The position numbers were made by a program, and so were the translations under genes. The notes under the pieces were generated by a model. It did not search any database. It saw only the letters and a program-made list of their open reading frames with translations, and had not been told where the DNA came from. Positions 1 through 6,638 of a stretch of DNA of 8,908 nt are shown here, in pieces (position 1 is the stretch's first letter; each line of letters opens with the position of its first letter). The DNA is from Thermoplasmatota archaeon (GTDB lineage: Archaea; Thermoplasmatota; E2; DHVEG-1), in contig JAUWYM010000019.1 in NCBI GenBank assembly GCA_030615845.1, positions 1 through 8,908 on the forward strand, written 5' to 3'.

Positions 1-165
1 GAAATGATAGATCCGAATGTTCTGAAGAAAGCCTTTGAAAATTGTTTTCATTGTCTGGTCTGGTGTGTAGACCGCGTTAGGTTTCTTCTTAATAATGCCT
101 CCCATCTTTTGTAAAATCCTGAATTTTTCTGCTATTTGGAGCATTTGTTGCCATCCCATCCGCAT
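1..165 (-). CDS. Possible 5' part of an unidentified gene, cut by the window edge
   Basis: On the reverse strand an ATG at 165 opens a frame with no stop for 55 codons to base 1, so any gene would continue beyond the left edge. The product begins MRMGWQQMLQIAEK and is basic in the middle (IIKKKP). I recognise no family. First codon positions are rich in purines, which weakly favours real coding, but there is no clear SD site and no good TATA box about 26 bp upstream. The frame is open upstream to a stop at 199-201, so the ATG is not certain. A competing forward frame from base 1 to a stop at 112-114 is also open and is rich in Cys, His and Trp, which makes it less protein-like. Either could be a decayed remnant. 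Low confidence. Confidence 0.3.
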   Translation of the reverse strand, partial: MRMGWQQMLQIAEKFRILQKMGGIIKKKPNAVYTPDQTMKTIFKGFLQNIRIYHF

Positions 166-243
166 GAGTATACTGTATCTAGAATTTAGCCTAAAAATCT
201 AAGCCTGGAAAATCACTTGCGAAATCTGTAATATTATACAAAA

Positions 244-263
244 CTTATAAATACTATATAAAT
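244..263 (+). promoter_or_regulatory. TATA-box promoter for the transglutaminase-fold gene
   Basis: Two overlapping TATA-like elements are visible, cttataaata at 244-253 and ctatataaat at 254-263. The second is centred about 25 bp before the ATG at 283, the spacing expected if transcription starts at the start codon. There is no SD site before 283, so a leaderless transcript is the simplest reading. The rest of 166-282 shows no other gene. Confidence 0.6.
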
Positions 264-282
264 CTAATATTTTAATTGATAT

Positions 283-1596
283 ATGAAAATATATGCAGGT
301 GGTATAAATCATACCTCAAAAAAGATACTAGCTACAAGCATAACTATTCTACTTATTGTACTAACGATATCTCCTATAGTAAACAGTGAGAATGCTTCAA
401 TTCCGATCCTTTCACCGACCGACTTAGTAGGTGATGATAAAGAACTTCACCTTCTTCGTGGCGAGCATTATCTTTTTGTGAATGCATCAGAAGATGTTGA
501 TGAGTTTCATATCCGATTTTCATTTCCACCAGATTATAGCTATCAGGTTCCGATACTGTTAGAAATCTTTAATGATACAACAGAAAAACTCCTCCATTAT
601 GAAATTGAAGATGATACAAACAAGCCAAATAAAATCATAAATTTCACCATAGATGCCATGGAAAAAGATGAAGGTATACTTCTTCATTTCACGTGTTGGG
701 TTCTTGTCAAAAACCATGATTTCTCTGATCTACCAGAAAAAGTTAAATTCCCAAGAAGATGGCAGCTTCCTGAAGAAACAAAAACCTGGCTTGCATCCAC
801 AGAAGTTGTACAAAAACACAGTCTTCTCATCAGACATAAGGCACGGCAGCTGCGAGGAATCAGAAGTGATGTTTTAGAGTTTGCAAATGACATTGCAAGA
901 TATATTAAATGGCACAGATTTGGGTTGTTTCTTCTACAATTAAATCTAGGTATTTTCTTTCCTCAAGACGCCAGAACAACGTTGTTTATAAACGGTGAAA
1001 ACGTTGGACGATCACATTTAGCATGTGCTTTTTTTAGATCACAAAACGTTCCCGCACGAGTAATTCTGGCACATAACGATCAAGGATTCTGGACGCAAAT
1101 GCATTACATGGTAGAATATTACGTCCCGGATTATGGATGGGTTTTACTTGATTCAACAAAAGGAAAAACTCCTTATGAAACTAAAAGACAGATCATCAAT
1201 AGAATATGTTATCCAGAGGATGAGAATGATACAAAAACTGATTATATTTTTCCCTATATGGCCGGAGAAGAACGATGGCTGTGGATTGATAATGATCATG
1301 TATCTCCGTATTATGTTGATTGTGATGAAGGTAGTAAATCACAAATGTTTAGTGAAAGCGAGGTAACCACAGATTGTTTTACTGCAGACTATGCTTTTCT
1401 TTTGACGCAAATGGTGTTTCATCAATATGAACAATATCTTGGCATGAATCTTTCTGGTGAAAACCAAGAGCATTTCCAAAAAGCAGTTGACTATCAGAAA
1501 CAAGCTATTGATAAGTTAATAGAAACTGAGGATCCTAACGAGTATATATTTTATATGGATCTTGCTTTTGATGAATATAAAGAAATTGAACTATAA
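283..1596 (+). CDS. Exported transglutaminase-fold protein, probably catalytically altered (Cys to Asn)
   Basis: This 437-residue protein has an N-terminal hydrophobic segment at about residues 15-33 (signal peptide or membrane anchor), then a region of about 120 residues likely rich in beta strands. A transglutaminase-like core follows at about 175-295. The core shows the helical lead-in (VLEFANDIARYIKWH), the R-x-x-x-VPAR segment at 252-259, a His at 274 (HYMVEYY) and the GWVLLDST block with Asp290. Aligned on VPAR, the usual catalytic Cys in G-D-C falls on Asn240 (GEN); Cys247 lies seven residues later and does not align. This suggests a non-catalytic or modified enzyme. Six N-glycosylation sequons (Asn37, 67, 97, 120, 315, 389) fit an outside location. 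The C-terminal 70 residues look helical. It has its own promoter and is followed after 53 bp by an acyltransferase gene. The fold is well supported; its substrate or partner is unknown. Confidence 0.8.
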   Translation: MKIYAGGINHTSKKILATSITILLIVLTISPIVNSENASIPILSPTDLVGDDKELHLLRGEHYLFVNASEDVDEFHIRFSFPPDYSYQVPILLEIFNDTTEKLLHYEIEDDTNKPNKIINFTIDAMEKDEGILLHFTCWVLVKNHDFSDLPEKVKFPRRWQLPEETKTWLASTEVVQKHSLLIRHKARQLRGIRSDVLEFANDIARYIKWHRFGLFLLQLNLGIFFPQDARTTLFINGENVGRSHLACAFFRSQNVPARVILAHNDQGFWTQMHYMVEYYVPDYGWVLLDSTKGKTPYETKRQIINRICYPEDENDTKTDYIFPYMAGEERWLWIDNDHVSPYYVDCDEGSKSQMFSESEVTTDCFTADYAFLLTQMVFHQYEQYLGMNLSGENQEHFQKAVDYQKQAIDKLIETEDPNEYIFYMDLAFDEYKEIEL

Positions 1597-1612
1597 AAAT
1601 TACCTATTTTTC

Positions 1613-1626
1613 AAATAAATTTATTA
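1613..1626 (+). promoter_or_regulatory. TATA-like promoter for the acyltransferase gene
   Basis: The run aaataaatttatta is centred about 30 bp before the ATG at 1650, and no SD site precedes that ATG. This suits a leaderless or very short leader transcript. The T-run at 1606-1610 just after the preceding gene may act as its terminator. The spacing is slightly long, so confidence is moderate. Confidence 0.45.
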
Positions 1627-1649
1627 CCATCCAAGAGTTATATTTTATT

Positions 1650-2375
1650 ATGACAAAACCTAACAATAAAACAAAAAAATCTTCGGGATCAATAAAATCT
1701 ATTTTTATCCCAATCATTGCATTTCTTGTTTTTTCATTATGTCTTTTTCCAATAGTACTTGCAGGAAAAATTCTTCTCTATTTTATAGCATTTGATAAAT
1801 TCTGGCACTTTTTACTCTTGCCTTTCATTCTCTACATAGGTATTGCAATTGTGACTGTCTCTCTTCTTTTGATTTCAGGAGTAATAATACGATTATTCAA
1901 TATAAGATACGAACCAGGAATCTATGAATATACATTTAAAAATAAAACTGCTTTCAGATGGATTGTCGTCTGCGCCCTTTATACTCCTTGTAGGAAAATT
2001 CTTGAAATGTTTCCAATGGGTAGAATAAAAATTGTTTATTACAAATTATTAGGGATGAAAATCGGGAAAAACACGCTAGTTGGTGGAGTCATCAAAGATC
2101 CTTGTGTTACAGAGTTTGGTGAGAATACAACGATGGGAGAATATGCAGTCATTTATGGCCATATTCACAACTATGAAAAAGAAACCATAACCATTAATAA
2201 AGTATCAATTGGAAATAATTGTATCATCGGAGCAGGAGCAATTGTCATGCCTGGCGCGGTGATTCAAGACAACGTTACCTTGGCAGCTGGGGCACTTGTC
2301 ACAAAAAATCAAGTGCTGGAAAAAGGAAAAACATATGGTGGGGTTCCTGCAAAAGAGATAAAAAAAGAAAACTAA
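1650..2375 (+). CDS. Membrane-anchored hexapeptide-repeat (left-handed beta-helix) acyltransferase
   Basis: The 241-residue product starts with a basic tail (residues 1-16), followed by two hydrophobic segments at about 17-46 and 53-82 that should form a membrane hairpin. After a linker, the second half is a left-handed beta-helix acyltransferase domain (about 130-237). Hexapeptide turns are clear in VSIGNNCIIGAGAIVMPG and in VTLAAGALVTKN, and the domain ends with the usual GVPAKEI. His171 or His173 in GHIHNYEK sits where the catalytic His of acetyltransferases such as Maa, NodL and WcaF lies. The family transfers acetyl or other acyl groups from CoA to sugars or similar acceptors. The membrane hairpin places the reaction at the inner face, so an envelope polysaccharide or lipid-linked glycan is a likely acceptor, but this is inference. 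It lies between two genes for exported proteins. Confidence 0.8.
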   Translation: MTKPNNKTKKSSGSIKSIFIPIIAFLVFSLCLFPIVLAGKILLYFIAFDKFWHFLLLPFILYIGIAIVTVSLLLISGVIIRLFNIRYEPGIYEYTFKNKTAFRWIVVCALYTPCRKILEMFPMGRIKIVYYKLLGMKIGKNTLVGGVIKDPCVTEFGENTTMGEYAVIYGHIHNYEKETITINKVSIGNNCIIGAGAIVMPGAVIQDNVTLAAGALVTKNQVLEKGKTYGGVPAKEIKKEN

Positions 2376-2401
2376 ATAATAATCATTTTAACAATCGTTA
2401 A

Positions 2402-2443
2402 CTTTAAATACACAGATAACAATTAAATATTATACAAGGGGAT
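2402..2443 (+). promoter_or_regulatory. Promoter and SD site for the Omp28-like thioredoxin gene
   Basis: A TATA-like ctttaaatac at 2402-2411 predicts a transcription start near 2433. This leaves a leader of about 16 nt that contains ggggat at 2438-2443, about 5 nt before the ATG at 2449. Unlike the genes before it, this one therefore seems to have a short leader with an SD-like site. Confidence 0.5.
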
Positions 2444-2448
2444 AAAAT

Positions 2449-3336
2449 ATGAAAAAATATCTAATCATAGGAATCTTGGCTATAATATTGATAATGCCAA
2501 TGGTAGGAGCAGCAAATATAATAAATGAAAAAAACGAAGTGAAACCGATAAATGTTCTTTCAGGGGGAGATTTTACCCATACAGTGATTGTTGAATATGT
2601 GGGGACAACGACATGTGGATATTGTCCAACAGCATCGAGTCAATTATATTCTATCTATAACTCAGGTGACTACGATTTTTATTATGTCTCATTAGTTGCT
2701 AATGTGAATCCTAAGATATACAGTCGGGTACAGGAACTAGGAGTCTCAGCAGTACCAGATGTCTATTTTGATGGAGGATACAGAAATCTTTTGGGTGCAC
2801 AAGAAGATGAGCAACCATATAGAAATGCAATAACCCAATGTGGAGAAAGAACAGTACCAGATATCGATGTCGATGTATCTGTTGAATGGAAAGGTGGTGG
2901 GACTCTTAAAATATCTGTGACCGTTCAAAATAACGAAGCTGAGGAATATGATGGACATCTTCGTGTCTATATTGTTGAACCAGAGTCACGCTGGAATGAT
3001 GCACAGGGCAACCCAAAACATTTTGGAGTTTTAGCTATTCCAATTGATAGAAGTTTAGCTGTGCCACAAGGTCAGCCAAGACCACTTGGTGATACCTACA
3101 CATTTACAAAAACTTGGTTTGGATCTCTTGATGGATTTGGCGATATCACAGAAGACAACATTATGGTAATTGCAGCGGTTTTTGATGGAGAAACAGATCA
3201 GGCAGTACAAACAGCTGCAGCAGAACCAACAACGAGTACCGAGCAATTCCGTCTATTTGAAAACTTCAAGATATTTCAATTTATGAGGGGAAGAGGCATC
3301 CTCTTCCGTCTCTTTAATATGATAGCAAACCTCTAA
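2449..3336 (+). CDS. Exported thioredoxin-fold protein, Omp28-like
   Basis: The 295-residue product has a clear signal peptide (MKKYLIIGILAIILIMPMVGA), then a thioredoxin domain at about 45-130. The domain has the redox motif Cys56-Gly-Tyr-Cys59 and the cis-Pro loop SAVPDVYFDG with Pro103. A beta-rich domain follows at about 135-258 and ends in NIMVIAAVFDGETDQAVQTAAA. The order (exported thioredoxin domain, then a beta-sandwich ending in a V/A-rich strand) resembles the Omp28 family known mainly from Bacteroidetes. A role in disulfide formation, reduction or isomerisation of exported proteins is likely. A third Cys (131) sits after the thioredoxin domain. The last 25 residues (FENFKIFQFM onward) are aromatic, basic and amphipathic, which could bind the membrane. 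It carries no N-glycosylation sequon, unlike two other exported proteins here. It has its own promoter and precedes the E1 operon by 128 bp. Confidence 0.78.
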   Translation: MKKYLIIGILAIILIMPMVGAANIINEKNEVKPINVLSGGDFTHTVIVEYVGTTTCGYCPTASSQLYSIYNSGDYDFYYVSLVANVNPKIYSRVQELGVSAVPDVYFDGGYRNLLGAQEDEQPYRNAITQCGERTVPDIDVDVSVEWKGGGTLKISVTVQNNEAEEYDGHLRVYIVEPESRWNDAQGNPKHFGVLAIPIDRSLAVPQGQPRPLGDTYTFTKTWFGSLDGFGDITEDNIMVIAAVFDGETDQAVQTAAAEPTTSTEQFRLFENFKIFQFMRGRGILFRLFNMIANL

Positions 3337-3401
3337 AGATGATGTCGCCCACTTTTCGATTCAAGAGATACAAAAATCTGATATGTTCGTATTTCAGCAA
3401 A

Positions 3402-3412
3402 GGTATAAATAA
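3402..3412 (+). promoter_or_regulatory. TATA box of the E1-ubiquitin-like-DsbD operon
   Basis: ggtataaataa with purines just upstream (gcaaa) is the best TATA/BRE match in the window. It predicts a start near 3434 and a leader of about 30 nt before the ATG at 3465. It is the only good promoter before the three-gene operon, because the later gaps are 12 and 6 bp. Confidence 0.65.
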
Positions 3413-3464
3413 ACAATTTTATTTTGAACTTTGTTCTATTTGAAAATAAAAGTTGGAAAGCAAC

Positions 3465-4193
3465 ATGAATTTCGAGAGATTCCAAAGACAAATAATCGTT
3501 CCAGAACTCGGTGAAGAAGGCCAACAACTGCTTCCCAAGAAACACATTGTTATTATTGGTGGAGGTGGACTTGGAAGCAATAGCTCCAATATACTGACGA
3601 GGATAGGAATTGGAAGTATAGACATTGTTGATGATGACTTGGTAGAACTACCCAATCTTTACAGAACATCAATTTTTAATGAAGAGGACGTAGGGCGACC
3701 TAAATGTCAGATTCTTGAAGAAAAATTACAAAAAATAAACTCAGAGGTGAGGATTAGAGGAATAAAAAAAAGAGTTACAAAAGAAAACATCCACTCAATT
3801 GTGAAGAATGCGGATATCATTTTAGATGGCACAGACAATATGCAGACACGTTTTCTCATAAATGACATATCAATAAAACATAACATTCCTTGGGTCTATG
3901 CAGGAGTATACTCAACCGTTGGAATGATTATGGGAATACATCCGAAACATACCCCGTGCTTGAAATGTATCTCTCAAAGTATTCCAGAAAAAACTGGGGA
4001 AATTCCTATATTAGGTAATCTTCCTTTAACCATTGCTTCCATAGAGTGTACAGAAGCAATGAAATTACTTTTGGGAAAACAACTCTCTGGCTTTATTATC
4101 TATGATGTTTGGAACCAAAGTTTTGAACAGATGAATATAAAAAGAAATCCAAGGTGCTCATGCTGCCAAAGAGGAATATTCGAGTTTCTTTAG
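3465..4193 (+). CDS. ThiF/MoeB-type E1-like adenylyltransferase for a ubiquitin-like protein
   Basis: This cytoplasmic enzyme should adenylate the C-terminal glycine of the ubiquitin-like protein encoded next to it. Numbered from the ATG at 3465 (242 residues), it shows ERFQRQI (Arg8), the nucleotide loop GGGGLGS at about 32-38, NLYR with Arg67, VGRPK with Lys80 and DGTDN with Asp124. These match E. coli MoeB Arg14, Arg73, Lys86 and Asp130 at a constant offset of six. Zinc ligands are Cys165/Cys168 (PCLKC) and Cys231/Cys234 (CSCC). The loop that carries the thioester Cys in ThiF and UbaA reads IPEKTGEIPILG here, with no Cys, and there is no rhodanese domain, so simple adenylation for sulfur transfer is more likely than conjugation. 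The ATG was chosen because ERFxRQI normally lies at the extreme N-terminus and ggaaag precedes it; an in-frame TTG at 3453 is the alternative. Confidence 0.9.
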   Translation: MNFERFQRQIIVPELGEEGQQLLPKKHIVIIGGGGLGSNSSNILTRIGIGSIDIVDDDLVELPNLYRTSIFNEEDVGRPKCQILEEKLQKINSEVRIRGIKKRVTKENIHSIVKNADIILDGTDNMQTRFLINDISIKHNIPWVYAGVYSTVGMIMGIHPKHTPCLKCISQSIPEKTGEIPILGNLPLTIASIECTEAMKLLLGKQLSGFIIYDVWNQSFEQMNIKRNPRCSCCQRGIFEFL

Positions 4194-4205
4194 AGGAAAA
4201 CGTTC

Positions 4206-4454
4206 ATGAAAATCAAAGTAAAGTTAATCGGCAGATACAAAGATATAACCGGTAAAACCGAGCTTGAACTAAAAATCGAAAAAGGGGATACTATCTGGCA
4301 TGTTGTCGATGTTTTTATAAAACAGTATCCAAAAATTGAAAAAGATAAAAAATTTATTATGGTCTCAAAGAATAATACATATACAACTCCTGATGCAAAG
4401 ATTGAAAATGGCGATGAGATAACATTTTCGCCGCCCGTTGTTTCAGGTGGGTGA
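4206..4454 (+). CDS. Ubiquitin-like sulfur carrier (MoaD/ThiS/SAMP family) with Gly-Gly terminus
   Basis: At 82 residues this is the length of MoaD. It begins with the beta strand MKIKVKLIGRYKDITG, has the central segment TIWHVVDVFIKQYP, and ends GDEITFSPPVVSGG, the hallmark MoaD ending. The diglycine is exposed without processing. The family is adenylated by an E1 and then either receives sulfur as a thiocarboxylate, for molybdopterin/tungstopterin, thiamine or tRNA thiolation, or in archaea is joined to lysines as SAMP. The matching E1 ends 12 bp upstream and a membrane thiol relay starts 6 bp downstream, so all three share one mRNA. An SD-like GAGG at 4193-4196 overlaps the end of the E1 gene. 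Which pathway it serves cannot be read from sequence, because no moaE, thiG or cysteine desulfurase gene is in the window. Confidence 0.9.
   Translation: MKIKVKLIGRYKDITGKTELELKIEKGDTIWHVVDVFIKQYPKIEKDKKFIMVSKNNTYTTPDAKIENGDEITFSPPVVSGG
4446..4454 (+). promoter_or_regulatory. SD site formed by the Gly-Gly-stop codons of the ubiquitin-like gene
   Basis: ggtgggtga encodes the terminal Gly-Gly and the TGA stop, and its GGTGA pairs with the archaeal anti-SD. It ends 6 nt before the ATG at 4461. This makes translation of the membrane protein dependent on, or coupled to, termination of the upstream gene. Confidence 0.6.
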
Positions 4455-4460
4455 AGTAGA

Positions 4461-5711
4461 ATGATGAAAAAATCTCTGTTATCAATTATTTTCCTGTTCT
4501 TTGTGTTTCTTCTCCTCGTACAATCAGTTGTTGCAGAAAACATGGTTGTCGTAGACTTCTATTACTCAACATCATGTGGATCATGTAAACCACCAAAAGA
4601 AGTCATGGAAGAGATACAAGAATATTACGCAATAAACTACTCCGAAATAGTTATTATAAATTTTAAAGAAGTCAGCTCTAACACAACAAATAGTCAGGAA
4701 ATGCGTGATCGAGGGTTGAGTTTTCCCGTAGCAATAGTTAACAACGAAACAAAAATTCCCAAAAGCAATATCACATTTTATGAAGTACAAACCATTATTG
4801 ATGCCTATATCCAAGGTATTGAAATAAATCAAACATTTGATGAGAGAATAATCGACATTCCCTTCATCGGAAGAATTAATACATCAAGTCTTTCATTGCC
4901 CGTTCTTACCATTGTGTTAGGTGTTGTTGATAGTTTTAATGTGTGTTCGATTTTTATTTTGTTTATTCTTCTTAGTCTGCTTATTCATGCACAATCTCGT
5001 AAAAGAATGCTTTTAGTCGGAGGTATCTTCGTCTTTTTTTCTGGACTATGGTATTTAATATTTATGTTTATATTGAAGATGATATTTGGCGCTTTAGAAA
5101 TGACGATAATTTCAATTGTGATAGGTACAATAGCAATTGTTTTAGGGGTAATCAACATTAAGGATTTTTTCTTTTTCAAAAAAGGAGTTTCTATTGGCAT
5201 CCCAGATGATAAAAAACCAGGAATATATCGACAAATGAGAAATCTTGTAAAAACCCCATATGTATCAGTTGCTGTTTTTGGGACAATAGCGTTAGCAGTT
5301 ACCGTTAATCTATTTGAGCTGGTATGCAGTTTTATCTTCCCTGCTATTTTTATCAGTAGATTAAGCGATAGTGGCTTATCAGGCTTTCATCAGCATTTGT
5401 ATATACTTGCTTACAACGTTATCTATGTTATCCCGCTTATCATTATTGTATTACTTTTTGTATTTTCTCTCGGGCGAATGAAATTAACAGATTGGCAAGG
5501 TCAAAAGTTAAAACTATTCTCAGGTATAATGATTTCCTCATTTGGAATTCTTCTGCTAGTTGATTATATGATCTTAGAAAATGTCGTTGTTCCAGTAGCG
5601 TTACTACTACTTAGTATTATTTTAACGACTATCATCTCTCATATTTGGAAAAAATACAGTCATAAGGAGAAGATAGATTTAAAAGAAGAATCCAAAGAAG
5701 AAGAGCAGTGA
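4461..5711 (+). CDS. Thioredoxin-DsbD/CcdA-like transmembrane thiol relay protein
   Basis: The 416-residue protein has a signal or anchor segment at about 5-24, then a thioredoxin domain at about 28-118 with Cys39-Gly-Ser-Cys42 and a cis-Pro at 89 (LSFPVAIVN). About six to seven membrane segments follow at roughly 146-174, 183-207, 211-233, 266-298, 311-337, 351-370 and 373-395, then a Lys/Glu-rich cytoplasmic tail. Cys162 (VVDSFNVCSIF) and Cys289 (LFELVCSFIF) sit in the first and fourth segments after the thioredoxin domain, as the membrane cysteine pair does in DsbD/CcdA proteins; the usual NPC is NVC here. Such proteins pass electrons from cytoplasmic thioredoxin to thiol proteins outside. 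Six N-glycosylation sequons all fall before residue 145, which supports an outside thioredoxin domain. It is the last gene of the E1 operon. A second ATG at 4464 is equally usable. Confidence 0.82.
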   Translation: MMKKSLLSIIFLFFVFLLLVQSVVAENMVVVDFYYSTSCGSCKPPKEVMEEIQEYYAINYSEIVIINFKEVSSNTTNSQEMRDRGLSFPVAIVNNETKIPKSNITFYEVQTIIDAYIQGIEINQTFDERIIDIPFIGRINTSSLSLPVLTIVLGVVDSFNVCSIFILFILLSLLIHAQSRKRMLLVGGIFVFFSGLWYLIFMFILKMIFGALEMTIISIVIGTIAIVLGVINIKDFFFFKKGVSIGIPDDKKPGIYRQMRNLVKTPYVSVAVFGTIALAVTVNLFELVCSFIFPAIFISRLSDSGLSGFHQHLYILAYNVIYVIPLIIIVLLFVFSLGRMKLTDWQGQKLKLFSGIMISSFGILLLVDYMILENVVVPVALLLLSIILTTIISHIWKKYSHKEKIDLKEESKEEEQ

Positions 5712-5729
5712 ACCCTCCCTACTTATAAT

Positions 5730-5753
5730 AAATATGATATATCTATCATATTT
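5730..5753. terminator. Perfect hairpin between convergent genes
   Basis: AAATATGATA at 5730-5739 is the exact reverse complement of TATCATATTT at 5744-5753, with a 4-nt TATC loop. It lies in the 47-bp gap between the membrane protein gene (+) and sucD (-). The stem is AT-only apart from one G-C pair, so it is weak, but its place and symmetry suit a two-way terminator or 3'-end stabiliser. Confidence 0.5.
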
Positions 5754-5758
5754 GATAT

Positions 5759-6625
5759 TTAGCTATACTTTTCAACAAGATCTGCGATATCAGTCGGAAA
5801 TTTAGCCACTTTAACATCTGCTTTTTCAAAGGCCTTTATTTTTGATTCTGCAGTACCCTTTCCACGTGCAATAATTGCTCCTGCATGTCCCATACGTTTT
5901 CCTGGTGGTGCAGTTCTTCCTGCGATAAATGCAAACACAGGTTTACTAATGTGTTCGGTAATATGTTCAGCAGCCTCTTCCTCTGCAGTTCCACCAATTT
6001 CTCCAACTAAAACAATGGCTTTTGTTTCTGGATCTTTTTCAAAGGCATCAAGAGCATCAATAAATGTTGTCCCAATGATTGGATCTCCACCGAGTCCAAC
6101 ACAGGTACTTTGGCCGATATCTTTTTCAGTGAGAGAATTTACAATCTCATAGGTAAGAGTTCCAGAACGACTGGCGACACCAATATTTCCTTCTTTAAAA
6201 ATCTGTCCTGGTAAAATCCCAATCTTTGTTTTACCTGGGCTAGCAATACCTGGACAGTTTGGTCCAATTAAAACTGCATCCTTGTATTTAGAGTAATGAA
6301 CAAACTCCATTGCATCATGAAATGGTATATTTTCAGTAATTACTACGAGTGTTTTGATGCCTGCATCAAGTGCTTCAAACACTGCATCTTTTGCAAAACG
6401 TGCAGGTACCAACACAAGAGATGTATTTGCCCCAGTTTCAGAAACACCTTCATATACATTATTGAAAATTGGAACGCCTTCTACCTTCTGACCACCCTTT
6501 CCCGGTGTTACACCAGCAACAACATTTGTTCCAAATTCTTTCATCGCACCAATATGAAATACACCCTGATGACCAGTTGCACCTTGAACTAATACTTTAT
6601 TTTTTTTATCTGCAAATATAGCCAT
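5759..6625 (-). CDS. sucD: Succinyl-CoA synthetase (ADP-forming), alpha subunit
   Basis: SucD and SucC catalyse succinyl-CoA + ADP + Pi to succinate + CoA + ATP in the cytoplasm. The 288 residues match the usual length. An N-terminal CoA-binding Rossmann domain has VQGATGHQG (residues 13-21) and GVTPGKGG; the flavodoxin-like ligase domain has GPNCPG with Cys124, SRSGTLTYE and GEIGGTAEE with Glu209. The phospho-histidine is His247 in [10 protein letters not shown], equal to E. coli His246. All expected catalytic residues are present. It starts 6 nt after the sucC stop, and the SD site GAGGTGA (6638-6632) overlaps that stop, so the pair is translationally coupled. The enzyme could run oxidatively for ATP or in reverse to make succinyl-CoA; the window does not decide. 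Confidence 0.97.
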   Translation of the reverse strand: MAIFADKKNKVLVQGATGHQGVFHIGAMKEFGTNVVAGVTPGKGGQKVEGVPIFNNVYEGVSETGANTSLVLVPARFAKDAVFEALDAGIKTLVVITENIPFHDAMEFVHYSKYKDAVLIGPNCPGIASPGKTKIGILPGQIFKEGNIGVASRSGTLTYEIVNSLTEKDIGQSTCVGLGGDPIIGTTFIDALDAFEKDPETKAIVLVGEIGGTAEEEAAEHITEHISKPVFAFIAGRTAPPGKRMGHAGAIIARGKGTAESKIKAFEKADVKVAKFPTDIADLVEKYS

Positions 6626-6631
6626 ATATTT

Positions 6632-6638
6632 TCACCTC
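6632..6638 (-). promoter_or_regulatory. SD site of sucD overlapping the sucC stop codon
   Basis: Reverse-strand GAGGTGA is a full match to the anti-SD. Its last three bases are the TGA stop of sucC, and it lies 6 nt before the sucD ATG. The same arrangement is seen at 4446-4461 in the other operon. Confidence 0.75.

Noticed and set aside
2388..2401. TTAAC-AATC-GTTAA inverted repeat before the Omp28-like gene
   Set aside because: The arms are only 5 bp in AT-rich DNA, so chance is a sufficient explanation.
3453..3464. TTG start giving four more residues to the E1-like enzyme
   Set aside because: The ERFxRQI motif normally begins the protein, and ggaaag sits just before the ATG at 3465, so the extension is unlikely though not excluded.
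4190..4543. 117-codon reverse frame opposite the ubiquitin-like gene
   Set aside because: It overlaps two well-supported genes, shows no recognisable domain, and is explained by the complement of AT-rich codons.
6296..6592. 98-codon forward frame opposite sucD, rich in Cys
   Set aside because: The Cys and Ile content comes from the complement of SucD codons; no zinc-finger spacing or start signal is present.
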